Positions 25,709 through 35,946 of a DNA stretch of 64,000 bases are shown here, piece by piece; the first letter of the stretch is position 1; each line of letters opens with the position of its first letter. This DNA is from Flaccisagitta enflata (taxonomy: Eukaryota > Chaetognatha > Sagittoidea > Aphragmophora). A model generated the notes under the pieces. The model made no database searches. It saw only the letters and a program-made list of their open reading frames with translations, and was not told the origin of the DNA. The translations under genes were made by a program, and so were the position numbers. Where the stretch lies: the NCBI GenBank assembly GCA_965153355.1, contig OZ231126.1, forward strand, positions 52,576,001-52,640,000, in the 5' to 3' direction.

Positions 25709-26318
25709 CACAAATGGAAGTTCTGATATATGTGGCGTTTACTGTAACACGACTTAGGGTTTTTCTGCTTTTCCTGCAAAAACTTCAATCATATTATCTA
25801 ATATATATAACTGCCGGCGACCATGCTCCATCAGTCATTAGTCATCTTCTTTAAACAAATCTTTTGAGATCTTAACATCAGGTTCATTAATATTCTTCAT
25901 TGATAGAAAGGTCAAGAAAGAACCATCGTATCTCCTAATCTCCCGATCTACTCCTACTTTACCCCCCCCCCTCCCTTTTTCAAGTCATTCAATCAATCAG
26001 TTCACCCCTATCCTCGCCGTTTGTACCTGTCGTTCCTGACTATCTCCAACCCACTGCTCCCCATCAACACCCCCTCCTCTTTCCCCCCCCCCTTCCCACA
26101 CACAACTTTCCAGTGCAGTAAAAAACCCCGCTTCTTCTTGACATATTTGGGATTTGCCGTTAACAAATGAAGGCCAAAGTAAAATCAAATAAAAGTCGGG
26201 GAATGAATTCTCCTCAATTCATCATCGCCTCTTTTAGCCCAGATTTCAATTTCCATTCATTGAAAGACTTTCAATGAAAGTGTTCACGCTAAGGATGCGA
26301 AATTTCATGATATCCCTC
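25709..26318. other. No gene recognised
   Basis: Unique AT-rich sequence with C-runs near 25965 and 26080. A small palindrome, CCATTCATTGAAAG / CTTTCAATGAAAG, lies just left of the CATT array. Confidence 0.35.
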
Positions 26319-26468
26319 AATAATTCATTCATTCATTCATTCATTCATTCATTCATTCATTCATTCATTCATTCATTCATTCATTCAATCATTCATTCAT
26401 TCATTCATTCACTCATTCATTCATTCATTCATTCATTCATTCATTCATTCATTCATTCATTCATTCAT
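26319..26468 (+). repeat. (ATTC)n tetranucleotide array
   Basis: About 36 CATT units with two single-base variants. Confidence 0.95.
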
Positions 26469-26832
26469 CCTCGTGATTTTAATCAAGTAAGGCCATTCAT
26501 TCAACAATTCATTCATATGATTATTCGTTAGTTAATCGATCAATTCAAGTTTTAACTGTGAAAATCTTTAGAATTTTGAGCGAACCTTTCCATTGATTTT
26601 GAAGTTGTTTAGCGTGGATAGACCCTTCACCCCTCCAGTCCCCATTCAATCTCCATTTCACTTCTGCTTCATTTGTTTTCGAGTCAGGTCACTCGGGCGA
26701 TAATCATTTATCTTCCACTTTGCCACCCAACTTATATTCATCTGCCAAACCACCTTTCATTTGTTTCCTTTAAGAAAGTACACTGGTCATCACTCATCCG
26801 ATCCACAGTAAGTGGCTTATTTGTCCAAAGAC

Positions 26833-26940
26833 CATGGCCGGATACACGGCACCGTAGTCGCGGACGGCTGGGCAGGGGCAGTAATGCGAAAAACCGCTAG
26901 CCAATGTTAGAGTGTAGAGTTGCGTGTCCGCGACTAAAAA
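26833..26940 (-). mobile_element. Family A element, copy A11 (short, core-less, minus strand)
   Basis: Plus strand: GGCCGGATACACGGC, tail complement AGTCGCGGAC, GGGCAGGGGCAGTAATGCG, and then directly the head complement GTTGCGTGTCCGCGACTAAA. The GGTC core is absent, so the conserved ends alone make 108 bp. Confidence 0.75.
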
Positions 26941-27016
26941 TCCATTTGCCGCCAACCACCACGCTTTAGCAATCTAGCTGACGTTTCTAATCAGACAGAA
27001 ACAACAACAAAAACAC

Positions 27017-27615
<599 letters not shown>

Positions 27616-27842
27616 AACAGTATCTACACAATATTGACACCAATAACGACAGCAACACCAGCTTTGGCAAAGATGAATGAGGGTAGAATGACGACAGAAT
27701 ATACGACCTCGCCAAATTCCAACCATTCAATCAATCATTTGGTCTCCACCACACAGTTATTTTCTTTCTATGTAGATTGCGTTAAGCAATTCACTTTAAA
27801 ACCGCTCAGTGTTTCGTTTGTTTTTTTTTTCCCGAAAAATGA

Positions 27843-28200
27843 GATTTATTTTTTGCCGTCTTTCCCTCATATTAGGTTTTGTTTCACATGCCTCTTTCTC
27901 TCATATTGGGATTTGTTTCACATACCGCCTTTCCCTCATATTAAGTTTTGTTTCACATACCATCTTTCCTTCATATTGGGATTTGTTTCACATACCGTCT
28001 TTCCCTTATATTGGGATTTGTTTCACATACCATCTTTCCCTCATATTAGGATTTGTTTTATATGCCGTCGTTTCCTTATATTGGTATTTGTTTCACACGC
28101 CGTCTTTCTGTTATATTAGGATTTGTGATTAGGTTTTGTTTTACATGCTGTCTTTCTCTTGTATTGGGTTGTATTTTACATGCCGTCTTTCCTTCACAGG
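27843..28200 (+). repeat. 35-bp minisatellite, about 10 units
   Basis: The unit is built from GTCTTTCCCTCATATTGGG followed by ATTTGTTTCACATACC. Spacing between GGGATTTG words is 35 bp at 27908, 27943, 27978 and 28013. It is not a multiple of three, so overlapping frames carry the same peptide phase-shifted. It is probably not coding. Confidence 0.9.
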
Positions 28201-28829
28201 CTTCTGTTTTCATTGTCTTTCCCTTATATTTTTCATTTGATATTTTTTTTATATTCATTGACATTGATTAAGTATCCCCACTAAGCATGTTATATAGCAC
28301 ATGCAATTCACATGTTTGGCGACAGCCACTGGTTTTCTTTACTGTCCGCTTTTGGATGAAAAAAAATCAATACACCTTCACACACCGAAGAAAGAATTCA
28401 AGAACAAATAGGAGAACCATGAAAGAGCAAGGGTTCGCACGTGAGGCTACTGCAAGTAGTCTTGATTTACATATTGTGGTTTTATAACGAGATCACTCTT
28501 GCGATACCCAAATTTCCCCTAGGTACGAACTAAACCTGTCAAACTGAGTAGAACTCTCCATTTTCTTCAAACTATTGCAAAAGAACGACTTCTCTGATGG
28601 ATATGGATGGTTGGAAATGCGTCACCCTAGACTGAAAACAATAAGCATTTTACTTCATTGTCGGTAAACAAGAAATTTGAACACCGATATGGGGCCCGAT
28701 TATCAGTTTTCGTAAATTCGTTTTCCGTCTCAGTTGTCTAGCGACCGAATTCGTCTGCCTGACGGTCCAGCGCCCTGGGACGGGCGAGCAGGTGAGCTGC
28801 ACAGAGACATGAGGGATATAATAGAGCGT

Positions 28830-28867
<38 letters not shown>

Positions 28868-29352
28868 GAGAGAGATTGATCGATCCAGGTTGCGCCGTTG
28901 CCACATGCGTGTGTGACGTTGGTTAAGTTTGAGATCCTCGTGTCCGATTTGACTCACTCGGTAACGTCGGTTGCAATCGAGAATAACTTTGCAATTGATT
29001 GCGAGCTAGATGAAGTAAGATTACTGTCTACGATTAAAGAGTCAATTATATTTTTTGTTTCTCAAAAATATTACTTCTAGGCGCAGTGGCCTAAATCACT
29101 GTCCAACAAAGGTAGAATGCCGAGCCGATATCGACAGAACGAACGGAAAGTTATGTAGCAACACGTGGCAGGTGCAACGATTCATCCTATATAAACACCC
29201 CACAAAAAAAAAAAAAAGAAAAAAAAAAAGGATCAGACGGACAATTGGTTATGGACCGACGGACCAACGGATTATCACAGCTTCTCATCCTCATGGAGTG
29301 GCATGATCTCGTCTCAGAAAGGTCAAGGCAGTGAAAAAGAAGTACACCCTGC
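28201..29352. other. Mostly unique DNA with a short GA array
   Basis: It contains (GA)n at 28828-28877. GACCGACGGACCAACGG near 29250 resembles a family A core without ends. No gene is recognised. Confidence 0.35.
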
Positions 29353-29920
29353 ATTACGCTGAGGAGAATACATTTTTTTTCACGCAGGGACCCAGAGGAG
29401 GGCCCAGATCTTTTTATTTTGATGTAACTAATGTTTTCTAAAAATTTCAGGACCATAGCCATTCTTAAACCTTCATCATATTGCACCTGAAAAATGGTTC
29501 ATCGTGAAGGGGGCCAAAATTTCAAAATAATTTTTCCTCAAATCTGATGCCAGATTCAGATTCCTTGTAAAAATTTATGTCAGATACTATATTTTCTTTT
29601 TTCAAAATTTTGTTTTTAAGCTGAAAAAATGCAAAAAACCTCCAAAAATAAGGGTTTTTAAAAATGCTTTTTGCATTTTTTCAGCTTAAAAAAAAAATTA
29701 AAAAAAAAAATGTAGTATCGGACATAATTTTTTAAGGAATCTGAATCTGGCATCAGAGAATGATTTTAAATTTTACACGATGAACCATTTTTTCGTGCAG
29801 TATGAATGTTCAAGAATGGCTATGGTCCTGAAATTAGAATACATTAGTTACATCAAAATAAAAGATCTGGGCCTCTGGGTCCCAATCCTGAAAGTCTGAA
29901 AAAGCGTACCCTGCATGGCA
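29353..29920. mobile_element. Family D palindromic element D1
   Basis: The left tip is ATTACGCTGAGGAGAATAC, followed by GGGACCCAGAGGAGGGCCCAG. Arms of about 270 bp mirror around 29640-29690 (GCAAAAAACCTCCAAAAATA centre). The right tip is degraded after GGGCCTCTGGGTCCC. Short direct repeats TGAAAAAG and ACCCTGCAT flank both sides. It matches D2 at 48.9 kb. Confidence 0.75.
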
Positions 29921-30903
29921 AAAAAAGAAAAAAAAGAGGCTAAAAGAACGTAGAAATCACCCCCCCCCCAAAAAAAAGGAAAGTTAAAGAAAAGTAAGAA
30001 AGTGGGATTTTAAAAGATGAGATTTTATCACTGATCGAAAAAAGGTCCTCAGGGAGATTCGTTCCCTTTAAAATCCGGGCTTCAATTTCAGAATCTTTTT
30101 TCCCTTTTTGGTTCATTGGGAAAAGAAAACAAGAATAAAAAACAACAAAAACAAGACATTTTTTTTAACAGGGAAAAACCATACTTTTGGAAAGGAAAGC
30201 GTTATGGAGTCAGAAAGTCTTTGAAATATGATCGAGTGCATTATTTTCTTTAAAGATATCTACATTTTTATGCAATCATTTTTGTTCGTAGATGTTAGTG
30301 CTTTTTTCGTGTTAGAATTTCACATTTGGGAAAGAGCGCTACGCGACTCTATACCCCGCCAGAGGTGCCGAATCTGTGTAGCATGGTAGCAATGCTACGC
30401 GGCAGATAAACGCCAATGTGCGGCATTTACGGCCAGCCGGGGGGGGGTGATAATGGAGGAAAAAAGGCCAGAAAGAAAGGAATGAAGAGAGGAACCAAAA
30501 AAAATCCTGTGGCAACACTTGCGCAGGTAATTGCACATTCCCCGAATCACTACTATTTCATTTCTAGTCTCAGTGGACAAAATCCTCATTTGCATATTGC
30601 AGTTCATTTAATCATGCATGTCAAAAACTTCTTTAAACAAGAAAAGAACCTTTCTCAGCCTCAAAAACTTTGCTATTCTAGTGACTAAAGAAAAACCGTA
30701 TCAACCTTGCAAATAAGCAAGTATGAAGAAATATATTAAAAAATCATTCAATTTCGTAGCACGGTTTCATTTTGTCAGAAGGGATGGAAATATTAAAAAA
30801 ATTACCCTGAGAAATTTGAAATCCGTCATCTCTACTCCCTAGTCGACGACTCGACGTCGCTACCCTATCGCTGGCGATGAACGATGGCAGCTTTGGGGCC
30901 TGG
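29921..30903. other. No gene recognised; A-head fragment
   Basis: GCGCTACGCGACTCTATACCCCGCC at about 30337-30360 is the right half of a family A head with no body. The adjacent AGAGGTGCCGAATC is inverted relative to CGGAATCGGCACCTCT at 33355, just left of A14, suggesting a rearranged element. The rest is unique AT-rich DNA. Confidence 0.4.
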
Positions 30904-30913
30904 GCCGTCTACC

Positions 30914-31204
30914 TCAATGGCCAAGTTGGTGACTAGGTTACCAGATCTAGTAACCTGGGAGGGTCCTCTAGTAATTTGGAAAAGCATCTGGTAGTTTAGT
31001 AATTTGTTTGGTAACTTATTAGAATTTTATCTGGTAACTTTGGTAACTTGGGGCAAAAATCTGGTAACTTTGGTAACCTGGGAGGAAAATTTGGTTATTT
31101 TTTAGATGATTTGAAGAAATAATTTAAAATTTTTATTTGAATCATTCATATTGAGCGTCTTATCATTCACCATGCATATGTCACTAAGACATACTCTCTC
31201 TTTC

Positions 31205-31268
<64 letters not shown>

Positions 31269-31685
31269 TCGTTCTCTCTCTCCTGTTACTCTCTGTGTAC
31301 CTCTCTTACTCTTACTCTAACAGATTGCTGCTTCCTGTTTCACCCAAAAGAATTGTAAATTGAGGTTAAAACCATAGGCAGTTTAGTTAAATCATTGTAA
31401 GAGTATACCCGCTAATGGAGCATGACCGCCAAAAAGGTCAAGAACTTAGTGCCCCATCAATGATTTTATAATATGACTTTACTATAACACATTTTTGTGT
31501 CTAGTTCCTTGATATGTGAAGCTCATATGTACATTAGATTGATCATCCAACATGATTGCAGTAATCTAATATAGATATCAAATTCTAGTAACTAATTTGG
31601 TAACTTGCGAAAAAAATCTGGTAACTATCTGGTAACCTGGAGAGGTTAAGCTGGTAACTTGGCCAAATTCAGTGTTGGCCACTGA
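30914..31685. mobile_element. Element R, MULE-like by target duplication
   Basis: GCCGTCTACC occurs as an exact 10-bp direct repeat on both sides (30904-30913 and 31686-31695). Just inside are the inverted tips TCAATGGCCAA and TTGGCCACTGA (10 of 11). Subterminal regions carry many CTGGTAAC/GGTAACTT words (30935-31100 and 31580-31650). A 9-10-bp duplication is typical of Mutator-like elements. No transposase is present and a CT array lies inside. Confidence 0.6.
31195..31265 (+). repeat. (CT)n microsatellite
   Basis: About 30 CT units inside element R. Confidence 0.95.
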
Positions 31686-32115
31686 GCCGTCTACCGCTGT
31701 ACTACCAAGAGAGCTAGAATTATCCTGGCCTTTTGCACTCCTGCCGGTTATCCTATAATTCTTACGATCCTAGGTTCATGGGTTAGAAGGCTTACGATTG
31801 TAGGTTTTCTTGACTCTTTTACAATGGGGAAATGGGTTTTTTCTTTATAACCCAAAAAGCGCTGCTTCAATTTTTTTTCATTTTTTGGGCTAGTATCTGT
31901 AGAGAGACAACTTACTTATCGCAAGAAAAACCATCATCGCCACTCTTCTGTAAATAGGAAAAATTTGATGATGAATGTAGCTTTCTACAATGCTTACGAT
32001 TCTAGGTTTTCTTGGTTAGAAAGCTTACGATTCTAGAAACTTGCATAGAAAGCTTACGATTCTAGGTTTTTGTCAATATGGACTCAGAATCATTTGCCTC
32101 TGTCAGATTGCCTCG

Positions 32116-32225
32116 TTTTTATGTGCGTCCTCCCACATCTATACGGGGGTTGTCTGTTGGTCTGTTGATTGATCTGTTGGTTGGTTTGTTGGTTGGTTGG
32201 TCCGTCAATCATGCGAACATTTAGA
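32116..32225 (+). mobile_element. Family A head variant A12 (ATGTG stem)
   Basis: The head is ATGTG-cgtcctcc-CACAT, then CTATACGGGGGTTGTCTG and a (GGTT/GGTC)n core. The stem sequence differs from AGTCGCG but stays paired. A tail-like ATGCGAACAT follows near 32210, partly complementary to ATGTGCG. It lies in the loop of K. Confidence 0.55.
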
Positions 32226-32281
32226 TTACTAATAAATCCGAGCTCTTTCATCACACTAGCAGCGCCAAACGATACTTTCAT

Positions 32282-32448
32282 TCAATCATTTATTCATTCA
32301 TTCATTCATTCATTCATTCATTCATTCATTCATTCATTCATTCATTCATTCTTTCACTCATTCATTCGTTCGTTCATTCGTTCGTTCGTTCATTCATTCA
32401 TTCATTCATTCACTTATCTATTCATTCATTCATTTATACATTCAATCA
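32282..32448 (+). repeat. (ATTC)n tetranucleotide array
   Basis: About 40 CATT units with CGTT variants. A13 begins immediately at its right end. Confidence 0.95.
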
Positions 32449-32451
32449 TTT

Positions 32452-32592
32452 TTTGTCGCGGACACGCGACTCTACACCTTCCTGTGTTGGTTGGTCCATC
32501 CGTCCGTCACATTTCTGAATTGCAAGCGGTTTTTGCATTTCTACTCCTGCCCAACCGTCCGCGACTGTCCTGCCGTGTATCTGGCCTTGTTC
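32452..32592 (+). mobile_element. Family A element, copy A13
   Basis: The head is TGTCGCG-gaca-CGCGACT, then a reduced GGTT/GTCC core, CACATTTCTGAATTGC and CTCCTGCCCAACC. The tail decamer is GTCCGCGACT (9 of 10) and the end GTATCTGGCCTTGTT. The head abuts the CATT array. Confidence 0.8.
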
Positions 32593-32669
32593 AATAACAT
32601 TCAACTAAAGACAAAGTTCATTTAAATAAGTCAATAATTTGCATTTGTAATCCTTATCAGCAAGGCGCT

Positions 32670-32745
32670 CATGTTTGCCGGAAGGGCATGCTCGCTGGCA
32701 GGTCATGCTCGTTGGCAGGTCATGCTCAATTTTCAACCTTGCAAA
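32670..32745. mobile_element. Family C fragment, GGGCATGC word type
   Basis: Three spaced copies of GCATGCTC/TCATGCTC with GCTGGCAGG, ending CAATTTTCAACC as in C1 (GTTTTCAACC). The repeated word is GGGCATGC instead of GGGCACGC or GGGCCCGC. Confidence 0.45.
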
Positions 32746-33364
32746 AGGAATTTAGCTCATGACTCATAAGTCCAATAAATTTTGGATAGACTCGCCAGGA
32801 GTGTCAAGAATGTATGGCTTTTAACTGACAAGGACATTGATCAAAATGCTAATTTTTTTCACCGGAATAAGTGTTGATCTACGCACTATTTGTGGACTGA
32901 TATTTGACCCACTCAGTCAAAGGAGACCTAGAATCGTAAGCTTTCTATGCAAGTTTCTAGAATCGTAAGCTTTCTACGCAGGAAAACCTAGAATCGTAAG
33001 CATTGTAGAAAGCTACATTTGTCATCATATTTAACCTATTTACAGAAGAGTGGCGACAATAATTTTTGCATGCTTAAGTGAGTATTCTCGCTCTTGATAT
33101 GGACCCAAAAAACGAAAAAAATCGAAGCAGCGCTTTTTCGATTATAATGAAAAAAATCTTTTCCTCTTCGTTTTTGAGTCCAGAAAACCTACAATCGTAA
33201 GCCTTCTAACCCATGAACCTAGGATCGTAAGAATTATAGGATAACCGGCTGATAGGTGCAAATGCGGCGTTTAATGTCACAGCCCCAATTCTATAACAGG
33301 CCAGGTAAGTGTGGAAAGGAGTGCGAATGCCGCCCCTTAAAAGTGAGTGATTGACGGAATCGGC

Positions 33365-33543
33365 ACCTCTGTACCCCGCTTTGTCGGTCCTTCCATCGGT
33401 CCGTCCGTCGGTCCATCACATTTTACTTTCTTCATCTTTTTGCGATTTTTGCCCTCACTGGTCCTGCCCAATTGCTCTAATGACCTCAAATAAGGCCCCG
33501 CCCACCCACACGCGACTTGGGTAGCCGTGTATCCGGCCTGGTT
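33365..33543 (+). mobile_element. Family A element, copy A14 (head replaced)
   Basis: It starts at GTACCCCGCTTTGTCGG and lacks the head hairpin. The core, CATCACATTTTAC, CTCACTGGTCCTGCCC, GACCTCAAATAAGGCCCC, decamer CACACGCGACT and GTATCCGGCCTGGTT are present. It is the subfamily of A6, A7 and A22. Confidence 0.75.
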
Positions 33544-33649
33544 CTTGTATAATGTCGGATGCTGGTGTGCGATGTTTCTTGTTTGTGTGTTTAAGGTTAT
33601 TTGAGTGCAATGTTAGAAAAGAATTTCGAAAGCGTGGTGTCTGCATGGT

Positions 33650-33820
33650 TTTTAGTCGCGGACTAGCGACTCTATAAGAGGCTTTGTCCGTCGGTCGGTC
33701 GGTCGGTCGGTCGGTTGGTTGGTTGGTCCGTGGTGATCGAGTCAAAAAGTGGGAAAACACGAGTTTCCGCCCCTGCCCACCCGTCCGCGACTAGTATTGG
33801 CCGTGTATCCGGCCTTGTTA
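33650..33820 (+). mobile_element. Family A element, copy A15
   Basis: The head is AGTCGCggactaGCGACT, then CTATAAGAGGCTTTGTCCG, a (GGTC/GGTT)n core, GATCGAGTCAAAAAGTGGG and CCCCTGCCCACCC. The decamer GTCCGCGACT is exactly complementary to the head AGTCGCGGAC. It ends GTATCCGGCCTTGTT. Confidence 0.8.
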
Positions 33821-33846
33821 TTACAACATCAGTATCTTTAGAACTA

Positions 33847-34112
33847 AGGGCGTGTTTCTAGTGAGCGCCAAAAACGCGTTTGTTCCCGTGAAACGCGATA
33901 ACAGTGTGAACACATATTTAAGAATTTCAACTGTCCCACAAGGGAGTGAGCAAAGTGAGTGAGCAAGCCCGTGAATGGAGTGAGCGAGCATAGCAAAGCG
34001 GAGCGCTGCGGAGAGAGTGAGCGAAGTGAGCGGCGCGAGCGAACGAACGTAGCGAGCGACCGAGTGGCCCTTTCAAAACGCGATCGTCTTTGAGTAGAAA
34101 CGCCCCCTAAAT
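33847..34112. mobile_element. Family M element M1
   Basis: The tips are GGGCGTGTTTCTA and TAGAAACGCCCCC, with inner words AAAAACGCGTTTG and AAAACGCGATCGTC. The middle is GAGC/GAGT/GAAC-rich (AGTGAGCGAGC). The same layout recurs at 55.65 kb. A minus-strand frame with RSLATFVRS-type peptide is open in both copies. Confidence 0.65.
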
Positions 34113-34319
34113 GTACCTTACTCTTAAAATTCTTTTCATCTTTCTTTTCAGCCTCTTTCTGGAGGACCTCCTTGTCTCCTTCTGTTGCGCCACCTCCTCT
34201 GCCACCTCCTCCTCTTCCCCTTTTCGCTCTGCCGTCTTTCTTTTCCCATTTGGACTCCATCAGTCGCAGACGCAGAGTATCGCTTACGAGTTTCGCTCCA
34301 TAAAACAAAGTCATGAAAC
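34113..34319 (-). other. Possible second exon or decayed coding DNA
   Basis: On the minus strand, an acceptor-like CTTGTTTCAG ends at about 34320. Downstream the frame reads GFMTLFYGAKLVSDTLRLRL and then a lysine/glycine-rich tail that runs into M1. Composition looks protein-like, but no domain is recognised and there is no supporting second exon with certain splicing. Confidence 0.2.
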
Positions 34320-34392
34320 CTGAAACAAGTCGCTCGACGTCAATTAAGTGACGCATGTGCTTACACATAAACGCCCTCGATTTCACGTGGCG

Positions 34393-34577
34393 CGCACTGG
34401 CGAGTGGAGGTGACAACCGTCATTGACGATGTCGATCAGGACGACGGCGATGAAGAAAACGATGATCGCAGCCAAAATGACGACGATGCCCATGGCGATG
34501 AGGACTATCGTGGTAATCAAGATGATGATAATGAAACTGATGTTGATATTGATGAATAATAAAGATATTGTTCTTTT
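34393..34577 (-). other. Short frame with a strongly hydrophobic segment
   Basis: A minus-strand stop-to-stop frame of about 61 codons contains an uncharged stretch such as IVLIAMGIVVILAAIIVFF, like a membrane helix, followed by DIVNDGCHLHSP. The plus strand of the same DNA reads as an Asp-rich peptide, and the DNA is a degenerate GAY-triplet tract. A decayed microsatellite explains it as well as an exon does. Confidence 0.2.
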
Positions 34578-34646
34578 TTAGAAAAAGAGGGAATGAGAGA
34601 CAGAAAGACGGAGACACTGAGAAACAGAGGGTCAAAACGACAGAGA

Positions 34647-34836
<190 letters not shown>

Positions 34837-35279
34837 ATATTGACAGAGAGACAGAGAGCTAGCGAAGGAGGGAGAGATTGACATAGAGACAGAGAAAGAC
34901 TGCTAGTTGGAAAAGGGGAAATCAAGGAGATTTGAATCTGAGGCTGTGTCTAATCGGCTTAAAATCCTCGATTTATTGCATCGGCGTTTTTCGCTATTAT
35001 CGATCCGCGTCTTTCTCGTGGTTGCTTTCCTCTTCAACTGTCAACTCTGAGGATATTCAACTTAAATGTTTTCAACCTGGAGTGTTTATTTGCACAAAAG
35101 GCGGAAAAGGATAAATACGCTACCCATCAAAAAAAGCCATCGTGGGGAAATAGACATCCGCGCACACGCGACCGAAAGCCCACGACATTATTGATAATGA
35201 GCCTTATCTACTATCCGATTTTAAACAGGTTGGCAGTAGAGTTCAAAACGTTCAGAAGGTACCGGGAAATACTGCACTT

Positions 35280-35371
35280 TTTAGATGCGTCCTCGCATCT
35301 CTATAAGAGGGTCTGTCGGTCGGTCCGTCCGTCGGTCCATCTGTCGGTCGGTCCGTCCGTCCGTCCGTAAC
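35280..35371 (+). mobile_element. Family A head variant A16 (AGATGCG stem)
   Basis: The head AGATGCG-tcct-CGCATCT is a perfect 7-bp stem with sequence different from the usual one. It is followed by the conserved CTATAAGAGGGTCTGTCGG and a GGTCCGTCC core ending GTAACGCC. No tail decamer (expected AGGACGCATCT) is visible downstream. Confidence 0.65.
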
Positions 35372-35510
35372 GCCTGTTCATAATCAATGCTACTTTAAAT
35401 TTTCTAAGTAAGTCAACCAAAAGCCAGTGATAAAAATTAGTTGAGCGCCTTAAAAAGTTGATGATACCACAACTATTTTCACCTATCTTAGCTAAAATGA
35501 TCACGGTACA

Positions 35511-35946
35511 CTAAAACTTGCGAGTTGACCATGATCGTTGGGGTATTGATTCCATGAGGGCAATTTGTTGAAAAAATTGCTTCAGTAAAAGTCTACGTAT
35601 GCCCCGCAGAGGACACGAGAAATGCCTTTTTAAAATCCTTAATGACAATGTAGTTGTGTTCTTGATGAATCGCCAAAAAGCTGAGGCTCGCTGGATTTGA
35701 TCTTCTTTAATTAGTTTCATGTTATTTTACAACGGAAAAAATCTTCCTAAGTTCTTGGCGACAAATCTCACTTACTCTGTAAGCGATTTCAGAAACACAC
35801 TCTTCTATACAATATAATCCCTCACTATCAGGGGTGTATAAAATTGGGTCGCTCTTGATTTTTTTCCCACCCCTGCCTTTGATTTTCCTCCCTACAAGGC
35901 GTCGCGTCGCGTTACAAAATCTATGATTTTCTTCTGCATAAAGCAA
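35511..35946 (-). pseudogene. Possible decayed coding segment, unassigned
   Basis: Two consecutive minus-strand frames (35946-35722, then 35720-35511) are offset by one base. Composition is mixed, not repeat-derived: for example ILYTPDSEGLYCIEECVSEI in the first and RASAFWRFIKNTTTLSLRIL in the second. A donor-like AGAGTAAGT occurs within the first frame near 35781 and an acceptor-like TTTATGCAG near 35937. I do not recognise the protein family. It could be a frameshifted fragment of a mobile-element ORF or chance. Confidence 0.25.

Larger units (their letters stand above)
31736..33265. mobile_element. Foldback element K, 350-bp arms
   Basis: The left arm (31736-32085) and right arm (32915-33265) are inverted and highly similar. 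Each carries several CTTACGATTCTAGG words, GGTTCATGGGTTAGAAGG and CCGGTTATCCTATAATTC. The roughly 830-bp loop holds A12, a CATT array, A13 and a family C fragment. No transposase. Confidence 0.85.

Noticed and set aside
29075-29115. tRNA or SINE head (GGCGCAGTGG near 29079)
   Set aside because: Only an A-box-like word is present. There is no B box at the right distance and no cloverleaf could be drawn.
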